From Amoebophrya sp. A120 (Eukaryota; Sar; Dinophyceae; Syndiniales; Amoebophryaceae): a stretch of 64,000 bases of DNA. Position numbers and translations under genes: made by a program. Positions 10,401 through 18,980 of the stretch are shown here, piece by piece. The notes under the pieces were generated by a model. The model worked only from the letters and a program-made list of their open reading frames with translations. It had not been told where the DNA came from and did no database searches. The stretch lies in NCBI GenBank assembly GCA_905178155.1, contig CAJINV010000001.1, positions 11,505,571 to 11,569,570 on the forward strand, read 5' to 3'. Positions within the stretch are counted from its first letter, which is position 1. Every line of letters begins with the position of its first letter.

Positions 10401-12638
10401 CGATTCTTCTTCAGCACTGTTGGCACGGTCGACATGCTGCGGCACATGTTCTCTTTCATTTTCTACAGCTTGGTCGACGTTCAGATGAACCACACCAGTT
10501 TCATTCCGATGACCGACATCGATGTCGGGTGGAACCCGCTCCGTGGTGCCCTCATCGTTAACTACGGTGCCTGTGGTTGCACTAGACTCGTCCTCGCCTT
10601 CTTCCATGGTCGGATCGCAAGTGTCAGTCATGTCCTCTGCTGCTGTAGAATACATCACTTCCTCCTCCTTCAAGGTTTCCGGATCGGGCAAAAGTTCGTC
10701 TTCTTCATCTTGTCCACCGAGCGTGGCGGCGGCGTCGTCGTAGTAGGTCATGCCTTTTGTCTCGTCTGCTTCCTGGTCTGCTTCCTCGCCCATTTTCTGT
10801 CCATCCGCCGAAAAAGAACTTGCAGGCACATCACCGACTCCTTGTTCTTCTAGGGCCGCCCCTTCGCTGTCTCCTCTCGCATCAGCTGGAGGTCCTTCGT
10901 TTTGCATTTTCTGTGCGGCTGCTTTATCATTTTCGAGCGCTGTTAGCGATTCTAGATCTTCTTTTCCGGTTGTTTCCGATGATGCAGCATCTCGCTTCGT
11001 CGGCGCGATGGAAACTTCGTGCTGCGTCGTGGACGAAAGCAAAGAAGAACGACCGCGCGGACGAGCCGGAGGTTCTTTTGAACCTGCTCGTTTCGTTAGG
11101 TGCTGCTCAGCTATTGTGATGTTGCTTCTGGTCCGATTCGTGGCCTTTGCGTCCGCTGGATTGTTTCCCTGCGCGAAAGCAGAAGAGCCGGTACCACCGT
11201 GCGCTGAATTTGCGGCCGCAGGCCCCGGTGGTTTGCCACCTCGCGCGGCCGTAACAGTTCCTACAGCCCGGCCTGTGACACCCGCAGTGGCGGCTCCCTT
11301 CTTCCCACGGCACTTTGAAGATGCTGGCACACCACCTCCAGTCGTGGCTGCAGAGTTGCCCTTGCCTGATGTCCCCGCACTGCTGGAATTGGTCATGCGA
11401 GTCGAGGAAACTGGTGCCGGGTCGATTTCTGCTAGAATCGCGCCCTTCTTCATTCCTTTCCCCGCTTTCCCGGCAGTGCCACCTCCTGTCGTCGCGGGAG
11501 AGGCCATTGCGACCGGTCTTTTTTTCAGGTTGGTGGGCTGCTGTACCGAACTACTTGCGATGACGAAACCAGCGCCAGCGGCGCCGCCGGGCACCGGCGT
11601 CGGTCGGAACGGTTGAGCACCTTTCCCCTTTCCTTTACCCAACTTGCCCTTATGATTCGCAGGATGGACTGGGGGGCCCTCGACCGTCGCAGTCCCAATT
11701 TTCTCTATTTGCGCCGCCGCAGGCGGAGATTTTATTTCCCCTTTCGCTTTCCTTGCTTTCGGAGACACGGAATGCTCCGCACCTCCTGTTGGCGACCATG
11801 CATCGCCCAGCCGCGGCGAACTTGCCTGTCCAGGGCTGCCGGGCAGTGGCGGAAGCGTAGTTTGCTCTTCCCTGCGTCGCGGCTTGTTGCGCGAAGACTC
11901 TGGGTAGAGCGAGGACGTGGACACAAAAGATCGTACCACCGGCCGCTCCACCGCGAGGTGTTCCCCATTTTGGTGTGACGGACTCGAACTTGAAACTTCG
12001 TCAAAACTGATGCTGCGTTTCGTCACCGGAAACGGTTCTGCGATTGTATGAGGATGCTGAGCTACTTGAGCATTTGTTGCATGCGACGATCCACTACCGT
12101 CGACGAGAATACCCGGGCTATCTGCTCGCCCCTGCAAGGCATTTTGCAACTCCTCTCCGAGCCGCCTTTCTTCGAGCTCGATTTCGATTTGCCGTTTCAG
12201 CCGAAGTCTGTGTTCGTTCTGGTCGTCCGGTACAATCTGCGCCAGAAGTTCGCGTATCAACTGTAAAAATGTCATCTGGGTCTGGAAGGTCACAACCTGT
12301 GATGCTGTCTGTGGATTCTATAAAAAATTTGCATTGCATGACCAGCAAGAGGGGTCGGGTTTATCCTACGCGGAGAGGGCATTTCTCATGCGGTAGAGGT
12401 ATCACAAAGCCCTCTCAAAATCTAATCTGTGATGCTGCGGCATGCATTACAGCCATCATGGCTCATGGAAAATATGCACGACAAATGAAATCTTCCAGAC
12501 CCGGACATTTTTGCATGTGATATCACGCAGCTCCGTCGTGGTTTGATCGTAGATGTCAACGTCGCAGACCTGATCCTCATCATCGCTCTCGTCGTCGTCT
12601 TCGACAATCTCCCGCACGGGCCGGTAGGCCGTTGTCAT
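7483..12638 (-). CDS. Tubulin-tyrosine-ligase-like (TTLL) protein with long disordered N-terminus
   Basis: Proposed exons: 12638-12522, 12260-8114 and 7964-7483, giving 1,581 residues. The last intron (7965-8113) is GT-AG and joins N-A-F-E to I-F-G-Y-D-L-M. TTLL enzymes are ATP-grasp ligases that add glutamate, glycine or tyrosine to tubulin tails. Family motifs appear in order in the last third: K-P-A-K-S-S-R-G-R-G (~1260), the segment around D-L-R-L-Y-V-L-V-T-S, E-G-F-A-R-F-A-T, H-L-T-N-T-S-I-Q, and L-I-E-V-N-S-S-P-S-L in the last exon. R-G-R-G suggests a polyglutamylase or glycylase group rather than TTL itself. Residues ~60-950 are low-complexity (G/A/K/E/S-rich). Exon 1 is acidic (D/E cluster) and separated by introner copy 1, whose junction is non-canonical. 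An upstream exon is possible because the sequence before exon 1 looks like a 3' splice site. Confidence 0.85.
12260..12520 (-). repeat. Introner-like element, copy 1 (reverse orientation)
   Basis: A ~261-bp element between TTLL exon 1 and exon 2. Its ends are imperfect inverted repeats of the same terminal sequence found in copies 2 and 3 (core GTCTGGGTCTGGAAG). A short direct repeat, TATCA, occurs at 12255-12259 and 12521-12525. Its interior matches copies 2 and 3 only when reverse-complemented, so it was inserted in the opposite orientation relative to the gene. The right reading frame is kept only by a junction without GT at the donor; ACAG precedes exon 2. Assignment as an intron rests on the open frames either side. 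Confidence 0.7.
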
Positions 12639-13278
12639 GTTGGCCACGAGGAAAGCCAACGCGAGGACCTGCTACAAGAACTGCAGCTTCACAAATCACA
12701 GGGCGCGCAATAGTAAACTGTGGAAAACAATGCCGACATGCAGATATGAGGGCAATTCCAGATCCAGTTGTGTATGTTGCTTTCGTTTCGTTCCTTCCAT
12801 GTGGTATCCCTAAACCCGAGCGGCCCGTTGGACCGCGCCGTTGGGGCTGGGTAAAGCGTCCTGGGCCTACCTCCCAAAACCGAGGCCCAGCACGCCTCAC
12901 CACCACCTTGCCAAACAGGGCAAGACCCCTCAGAACCCCACAGCAGGTGGTTGAATGAGGGGAGACCCAGCCCCGCCCCAATTGCCCTCGGCAAGGCCCT
13001 ACGCCGAAGTGGAACAAACGAAATCCCAAAGCGAGGGACAAGTAGACACGGGAAGAAACCCAAACAAAACCGCCAGTGGTAGAAGTGGGAACACTGTTTT
13101 CTGAGTGGGATCACATGACAAGCCTGGGCCCGCGAAGCAGTAAATCGCATACCCAAAGGTGGAAAATGTATTTGAAGAAGAGACGTCATACCGTCCAGAA
13201 ACATCTGCACACTGAGTCCACAGGCGGATCTCAAAACAAAAGGGTACAGGGCAAGCGCAAAAAACATCGCGGAGTGGC
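12639..13278. other. Flank between TTLL gene and retroelement RT gene
   Basis: GC-rich non-coding stretch that probably includes the 3' non-coding end of the retroelement. It has short stems, such as CTTGCC paired with GGCAAG near 12907-12923. A pyrimidine-rich tract plus TAGCAG just before TTLL exon 1 (minus strand, ~12677) could be a 3' splice site. I could not find a matching terminal repeat at the other side of the element. Confidence 0.4.
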
Positions 13279-15609
13279 TCAAACTTGAGCCAGCAACTCC
13301 TCAGCCGGAATAGAATCCAGCAGCTCACAAGGATCTTCAAGCGGGGTCGCCACCGTGGTCAGGAACCTCTGAATCTCATCCCCCAAAGCGACACAGGAAT
13401 GAAGCTGCACCCTAGCCACCCGACAGAACTGCGCCCAAAGTGCATCGCGGGTAGTCGCGTCAGCAACATTTTCCCCGGAGGGGAGCCACTCGAAGTACGG
13501 CACTATGGCAAAACGGGCACACAAACTCCAAAATAAAGCCGCTACCACCGACAGGTGAGCGCGCTCGCCCGATCGACTCCGCAAAACCCCCACCGCAGTG
13601 GTGTTGTCCAGAAAGAATACGACCCGCTTGTGCGACAAGGTCGGGCCCCAGAGCATCAACAGAATGACCGGTGTAAAACTCTCCAACACGTTGATCGGGA
13701 AAGACCCCCAAGAGGCGGATGGAAAATTATCCGCCCGCGAGACCGGGTGGCGGAACGCCTGGAAGGCACCCTCCTGCAGAAGACGGACCCCGCCGAGAAT
13801 ACCTCGCCCCCGCTTCCAACTCGCGTCCGAGTAGCACACCTCCACCGGGAGGCCCACTCGTAAGAAGGAAATCGGAGGAAGGACCGGGAGGCAGGCCGCC
13901 ATGAAGCGTAAGCTCGCCGCACAACCGGAACCCAAGGGAAGGCAGGTGGCGCGAGAATGAAACAAACCTCCACGCCGAAAGACCGGCTTCAGCAAGCCAT
14001 TTAGACGCCGGCCCACCAGCAGTGAGAAGGGGAAAAGGAACTTCCCGGAAAGGGTGGAAGCCCGCGCGGGACTGAGCTCCCCCGCCCCCAAGACTTCAAC
14101 CAGGGCCGCCCGAAGGGTGGCGCGCTTCACTTCCGACAACTGCATCGTGGGAGGCGATTGCGACACGTCAAAATCCAAGCCCAAAACCCGCAAAGCGGTG
14201 CGCCCCCACTTGACCTTCTTCGGCTTCCAAGGAAAACCCAAAACCTCCAACATGTACACAATGGCGCGCATCAGGAGACGGCGAACCCTGCGGGGCGCCG
14301 TGCCGGTCATATCATCTATATAGATGATCAAGGCCACGCAGAAAAGCCACCGAACGCAGAAGGCCAGAAACTGCCCAACAATCAACCACTCCGTAACGGA
14401 GTGAATGTTCCCAAACAGGAGCGTGAGGCCGCGGAAGGCTTTGTAGGCCTTCGCCTTGGGGTCGAAAACCCCGATCCAGTTCGTCGCGCTCCCCGCCTTC
14501 GAAATGCTTACATTCTTGTAAGCGTTGGCAATGTCGATAACCCACTGGCAGAGCCCCGCACCCTCAGGGTCCGCACCATCCTCCGCTGCGTCGAAGTTCG
14601 GTATGTGGTCCAAAGCCGCCCAAGCAACCTCCCGCCAGCCCGGGTCGGACGGGCGGGCATCCGGGAAAGGATCAAAATCATACTCTTCACAGGCCAGGGG
14701 GTCTGCCCGGTTGCCCCCTTGGTCAAACACCCGCAAATCCCGCCAGAAGTCAACCCGCGGCGGGCCGCCTTCTTCTAGTAAAATCGCCGAGCTCGAAGCA
14801 AGGGCGAGAGCATGATGAACCGACGGAATCGGCATCGACGACGAGATGTCGGAGCAAACATTCAAAGGCACACCATTGTCGCAGAGGCGGATCTTGTCCG
14901 CCTCATGGTGTGCAAAACGAGTCAGAAGGATGCGCGCCCCCTTTTCCCAAGCTTCGTCCAGGGTAAAAGGACCCTGGAGCCAGCCGTCCTCGGTTTCTTG
15001 GATTGTAGTATCCCAGCAGTGCTTGACATCTTCACCCGGCATCCACGATGAGCTGCGCTGCCGCAGGCGCGAAATATTTTCCGCACCCTCAACCGAGGCT
15101 GCTAGGTCCCCCGAACCGGAGCCGGTAGTTGGGGCCGGGGGCAAACGTCCACCCTCCGACGCCTTCATGAGTTTCGACGGCCAAAAGTCTTGAGCCGCAG
15201 TGGGGCCGACCGATTCCCCCCCGGAAGCTAAAACCCGCCATACATGCGAGAAACCCGAAAAAGCAGACTCTCTGCCAATCTTCTCAATAACCCCGAAGTT
15301 GAACTTCGACCGGATTGGCCTGGTATCCTTCCAACCACCTGCCAAGACCTGCTCCGAGCGAGAGACGGTCGCTGGGTCCGCCCGGGCACAGGCCAGCCAG
15401 TAAACGCCCGCCAGAATCCGGTCCGAGAAATCCCCAAAGGACGAGCTGTGGCCTTCGCGCAGGCACTGTTCGTTGTGCCGCGAGATCAGTCGCCGACCCG
15501 AAAAGGCCGGGTGGCTCCTGTCCTGCGACAAACCTGGTAGAAACCTGTCCCGGTCCCGCTGGACCCGAGAGAGAAAGGCAGAAACCTTGTCAGCCGGCGA
15601 GGACTCCAT
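13279..15609 (-). CDS. Retroelement reverse transcriptase / RNase H
   Basis: A 776-residue frame starting at the ATG at 15609. The first ~230 residues have no recognised domain. The reverse transcriptase core follows: D-I-A-N-A-Y-K-N-V carries the first catalytic aspartate region, F-R-G-L-T-L-L-F-G is the palm segment and Y-I-D-D-M (~430) is the Y-x-D-D catalytic box. The C-terminal third fits a DIRS-type RNase H: Y-S-D-A-S-W, F-F-L-D-N-T-T-A-V and a late N-V-A-D-A-T-T-R-D motif holding the last acidic residue. No integrase, chromodomain or methyltransferase follows. The protein would copy the element's RNA into DNA and degrade the template. The close spacing after the gag-like gene and the shared orientation support one transcript. 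Confidence 0.9.
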   Translation of the reverse strand: MESSPADKVSAFLSRVQRDRDRFLPGLSQDRSHPAFSGRRLISRHNEQCLREGHSSSFGDFSDRILAGVYWLACARADPATVSRSEQVLAGGWKDTRPIRSKFNFGVIEKIGRESAFSGFSHVWRVLASGGESVGPTAAQDFWPSKLMKASEGGRLPPAPTTGSGSGDLAASVEGAENISRLRQRSSSWMPGEDVKHCWDTTIQETEDGWLQGPFTLDEAWEKGARILLTRFAHHEADKIRLCDNGVPLNVCSDISSSMPIPSVHHALALASSSAILLEEGGPPRVDFWRDLRVFDQGGNRADPLACEEYDFDPFPDARPSDPGWREVAWAALDHIPNFDAAEDGADPEGAGLCQWVIDIANAYKNVSISKAGSATNWIGVFDPKAKAYKAFRGLTLLFGNIHSVTEWLIVGQFLAFCVRWLFCVALIIYIDDMTGTAPRRVRRLLMRAIVYMLEVLGFPWKPKKVKWGRTALRVLGLDFDVSQSPPTMQLSEVKRATLRAALVEVLGAGELSPARASTLSGKFLFPFSLLVGRRLNGLLKPVFRRGGLFHSRATCLPLGSGCAASLRFMAACLPVLPPISFLRVGLPVEVCYSDASWKRGRGILGGVRLLQEGAFQAFRHPVSRADNFPSASWGSFPINVLESFTPVILLMLWGPTLSHKRVVFFLDNTTAVGVLRSRSGERAHLSVVAALFWSLCARFAIVPYFEWLPSGENVADATTRDALWAQFCRVARVQLHSCVALGDEIQRFLTTVATPLEDPCELLDSIPAEELLAQV

Positions 15610-16448
15610 TCTGATGCTGCACTACGCTGGCGAGCGCGACTCTGTGAAACGGAAGTAAAATTCTCCCTCAAAGGAAAAAGGCGAAACCGTCGCTCGCGAC
15701 GGTTCCACAGTAGAGTGTGGGGGGTGGGCCCAGATAGCACCCACACCCTGTGGTGTAAGCGACAAGAGAAAAACCACCAGAATGTGAAAAACAAGAAAAG
15801 CGAGTGTACTAAGTAGCCAACCTGGGCGCGGTCTCGTGTCAGCACGGGAACTGAGGGGTGAGAAGAGCATGAGCATAACGATCACAAAGTACCGCGCCGC
15901 CAAGGAGGTGAGTTTGCAAGGGTAACGGATTGGTTACCGCCAGTGCCAAACAACCCTCATCCCCGTGGCAACACGAGACCGACCGCTGAGCATGTCTATG
16001 CTACACAATGAAAGACAACCCACGGGGGGTGAAGAGCCACTCTCCTCTCGACCGAAGGTTAACAGCTCACAAACACCTCGTGAGCACAACTACCACTCCG
16101 ATCTCGGAATCTAACCGGCATCTACACCTAATCAACAGAGACGGAATGCAGGGAGCAATGTAGACCGAGGGCAACAAAGGGAACACCCCGCGAGCCTGGC
16201 CACGCCAGACCGCGAAATAAGTACCAGGCCAAGGGGGCCCGGAACGTTTCTAATTTCCACTCACAACAATCACACTCACATCTTGTTCTCACAACAGAGC
16301 AAAGCTTTCGCTAGGAGCTAAAATCCAAGAGCAACCAGGCCAGCATGGATTTGTTCATGTAGGAGTAGTAAAAAGCAACACGCCGACGGACCCACTTGGC
16401 CGAAGGCGAGGGCCAACCTCTAAAACTAAACTGCACATGCTGCAGTGC
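15610..16448. other. Spacer between retroelement gag-like and RT genes
   Basis: An 839-bp GC-rich stretch without a convincing frame. It contains a short palindromic run, GGTAACGGATTGGTTACC, near 15920-15938 that could form a small stem. Such spacers may hold an internal translation or promoter signal, but nothing specific is recognised. Confidence 0.4.
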
Positions 16449-17591
16449 CTACTTCGGAGGCGCTTGCGCGTCCCCTCTCAAATCTTTTATCACAAAGGGA
16501 GACCGCAACACGTGCGGGAATCTGCAGCTGCTTCCGCGATTACAGCGGCCACGAAGAAAGTCGTGGCAAACAATCCCCACGTTGGAAGTAGTAGCCAAAA
16601 TTTCTTCACCTCTCACCGGATCCCAGACCTTAGGGATTCCGGAGGAAGAAGCACGCCCGGGCGGGGCAGGACCCGGACCCGGGGGACGTGGAGCGAGTTG
16701 TTTAGGCGGTGCCGGGATCTGTAAAGAGCGAATCTGCCCAACGACACGGGCCCCGAAGCCCTGTGTGCCCCCGCGCACTTCGCCGTTCAGGATATCGCGG
16801 TACTGAGCCGGATCCAGCCGGCGCGACTCCCCCAGGGCAGTCAAATCATGAAACTCCGCCTCTGAAACCAGGTCGGAGTTCCGGAGCACTTTATGTGTGT
16901 TGCGAATCAGCATAACGTTAGTGGTAGGCGACCCCTTTTCGGCTTTGTAGTAGGACGCCAGATCCTCGAGCGGCAACCTAGCATCAATCTTCGCTCGTAC
17001 CCCGTAAGCCTGTTCAGTGAAATGGTCTGCAAAGAAAATCCCGAAGCGAGTCGTCTGCGCGGTTCTATGTTTAGGCGCGGACGACAAAATCATCTTCACT
17101 TCGGCCCGCTCCGAAGCATTGAGGGCCTTGATGCCCTTAAGCGCCTTGATCTCCACGCTACTGCAGATGTGGAGCGACCTAACACCGTTGTAGTCCAGCA
17201 CAGCTCGTGCCAGGCTCTCCGCGGGCACATCTACCGAGGACAGCGAATCAAGTGGGGAAGGCTCCCGCTGGTGCGCTAATAATTCGGATCGCGAGATCCC
17301 AAAGGCCTCGACCTCACTGTCACTAAAATCTTGCACGGCCTTCCGCTTCTTCACCGGGGGCGGGCCCTTGCGGGCCGGACCCGCCTCGCCCTCTTCCTCC
17401 GCGAGAAGAGCAGCGCAAATCTCATCTTCTTCAACTTCGGGGGCCGCCATCGGCGGGGCTTTCACTTTCGCAAACGGTTTAGCGACCGCCTTAACCGCTT
17501 TCGCCTTGTGGGGCGGCGCCTTCCCCTTGGGCTTGGCCGGAGCTTTAGCTTTGGCCGGGTGCTTCGCCTTTGCTTTTGCTTTCGCGGGCAT
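16449..17591 (-). CDS. Retroelement gag-like protein with basic tail and CCCH zinc finger
   Basis: A 380-residue frame starting at the ATG at 17591-17589; the frame extends upstream only through a TTG. Residues 1-60 are a K/A/P-rich basic repeat like linker-histone tails, likely to bind nucleic acid. A short acidic patch (E-V-E-E-D-E) and a proline-rich linker follow. Near the C-terminus (~350-370) is a C-x7-C-x5-C-x3-H zinc finger around C-H-D-F-L-R-G-R-C-N-R-G. CCCH fingers bind RNA, so this would replace the CCHC knuckle of usual Gag proteins. Position between recombinase and RT and the shared strand argue that it belongs to the element. No sequence match to any Gag family is obvious to me. 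Confidence 0.7.
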   Translation of the reverse strand: MPAKAKAKAKHPAKAKAPAKPKGKAPPHKAKAVKAVAKPFAKVKAPPMAAPEVEEDEICAALLAEEEGEAGPARKGPPPVKKRKAVQDFSDSEVEAFGISRSELLAHQREPSPLDSLSSVDVPAESLARAVLDYNGVRSLHICSSVEIKALKGIKALNASERAEVKMILSSAPKHRTAQTTRFGIFFADHFTEQAYGVRAKIDARLPLEDLASYYKAEKGSPTTNVMLIRNTHKVLRNSDLVSEAEFHDLTALGESRRLDPAQYRDILNGEVRGGTQGFGARVVGQIRSLQIPAPPKQLAPRPPGPGPAPPGRASSSGIPKVWDPVRGEEILATTSNVGIVCHDFLRGRCNRGSSCRFPHVLRSPFVIKDLRGDAQAPPK

Positions 17592-18077
17592 CTTGTATCT
17601 GAACCTAAAAGCGATGCTCAATGTGAGTGTGAATGTGAACTAAGTGGCAAGATACACTTGCTCGTATCTAACGTGGTCCCCTGTACGTGGAAAATAAGCG
17701 AGAAGAAACCGGTCTGAACCCAAAGTGGGAGGGGGGGGGAGGGCCCAGATCCCATTTACAAGCAGCGTCTCCTGCTGCGATCAAAGATTTTCCCATACCG
17801 ACCTAAACATACTCAACCACTCGCATTTCGTATCTGTCAAGAAAAATCGGGCTAGCCCTGGGCTCAAGATCTGACAGATTTTAGATTTGGGACCAACAAA
17901 TTTATGTAGCAACAATTTCCGAGCGACTCGTGCACGAAATAGAACAGACCGCCACTGGACAAAAGTGAAGCAAATATATTTCTGCGCTATGCGGACTCTG
18001 GTTTTTTAGAAAACGATTTGGAAGTTTCCAGCTGTGCAGTGCCTGTAGCTCGAGCTGAAACATAATGCACCAGGCGT
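17592..18077. other. Spacer between recombinase and gag-like genes
   Basis: A 486-bp spacer. It contains a run of nine or ten G near 17730-17740 followed by GGGCCCAGAT, a motif also present near 15728 in the other spacer. The shared motif suggests a repeated cis element of the retroelement. No gene is seen. Confidence 0.4.
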
Positions 18078-18980
18078 TCACTCCAGGTCGTCCTCCTCCG
18101 GAGACCAGCAGCATAGAAGCTGCTGCTCCTGGTCAGAGAATCGCGCAAAGTCATCACTGTATTCGAAAAAGGACAGGCTCCTAGCCTGAAGAGACCAGCC
18201 CTGCCTATTGGAGACCACCGCCACAAGCTTTTGCCGAGCTTTGGCGGCTTTCTTCCTATTCCATGCTAAGCGCGACGTGATCGCACACGTACGACGTGGC
18301 CCATGGCCACTCGTCTCGGCTAGCCTACAGGCAGACATGAACTCGCACTTCGATATCGGAAACAACGTGGCCCAGTTCTCAACTGAGCACACCGGGCAAA
18401 CATTCACCCGGCTCTTCTTACACATGCAGAGCACCTCCATGCGGCGTAGCTGCGAGGTTTTGTCCTTGCGGACCATCAAAGCTGCTGACCGGGTCACACC
18501 TCCCTGCCTACGCAGGAAGACCTGCGAGCGGCTAATCGCCGTCAGGGTGTCGCCACGGATCCCTAGCGCCGAGGCCACTACTAAAATTTCTTTCTCCCGC
18601 TGTGTCATACGGCCCAGGGAAGCCAAAAAGATGGGCGTTGCCTTCTTCGGTTGAAGGTTCTGCGATTTCAAGTACCGGCCGATTGCCCGCTGCAGACCGA
18701 GGAGCTGCCGGGGGAATAAAATGTTTTTAATTCTTCCCGCCTCCCCTTCTAGCGTCACTGCTGAAGACAGGTAACCCGCCGCAGAGGTAAACCCCTGGGC
18801 CAAAAGAAAAGCGGCAAACTGTCGAAAATCCGCAATCCCAACTTCCCGGGCCTGCTCCAGGCCTTTCTGCACTTTGAACGCCTGCCATGCTCTTGCGTGA
18901 GAAGATTGCGGAGAACGTGTCCCGAAGACACTGGGCGCTGGCCCTCTAAATGAATACGTATGCGGGCGGCCCCGAGCCAT
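18078..18980 (-). CDS. Retroelement tyrosine recombinase
   Basis: A 300-residue frame from the ATG at 18980-18978; an upstream extension uses only GTG. The N-terminal ~130 residues are helical, as in the core-binding domain of phage-integrase-type recombinases. The catalytic half has an R in L-G-I-R-G-D-T-L (~165), D-K-T-S near the beta-strand region, H-G-P-R-R-T (~260) matching the H-x-x-R box, and a downstream tyrosine in F-F-E-Y-S-D-D-F as the probable nucleophile. These features fit the recombinases of DIRS, Ngaro, TATE and Crypton elements, which join circular DNA intermediates to the genome. It sits upstream of the gag-like and RT genes, which is not the usual DIRS order. Cysteines in C-M-C-K-K and C-P-V-C-S may add a small zinc site. 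Confidence 0.75.
   Translation of the reverse strand: MARGRPHTYSFRGPAPSVFGTRSPQSSHARAWQAFKVQKGLEQAREVGIADFRQFAAFLLAQGFTSAAGYLSSAVTLEGEAGRIKNILFPRQLLGLQRAIGRYLKSQNLQPKKATPIFLASLGRMTQREKEILVVASALGIRGDTLTAISRSQVFLRRQGGVTRSAALMVRKDKTSQLRRMEVLCMCKKSRVNVCPVCSVENWATLFPISKCEFMSACRLAETSGHGPRRTCAITSRLAWNRKKAAKARQKLVAVVSNRQGWSLQARSLSFFEYSDDFARFSDQEQQLLCCWSPEEDDLE

Larger units (their letters stand above)
13279..18980 (-). mobile_element. Tyrosine-recombinase (DIRS/Ngaro/TATE-like) retroelement, three ORFs
   Basis: Three intact minus-strand ORFs lie in a row: a tyrosine recombinase (18980-18078), a CCCH zinc-finger gag-like protein (17591-16449) and a reverse transcriptase with RNase H (15609-13279). 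Together they define a retroelement that integrates with a tyrosine recombinase instead of a DDE integrase. The region is more GC-rich than its surroundings. The outer ends are not resolved: I see no clean LTR, and split direct or inverted terminal repeats were not identified by eye. All three frames are open, so the copy may be young. It is also possible that the recombinase belongs to a neighbouring element. Confidence 0.75.

Noticed and set aside
9990-11616. Long plus-strand frames (over 280 codons) opposite the TTLL gene
   Set aside because: They are antisense shadows of the low-complexity coding exon; the minus-strand frame carries the TTLL domain and continues across an intron.
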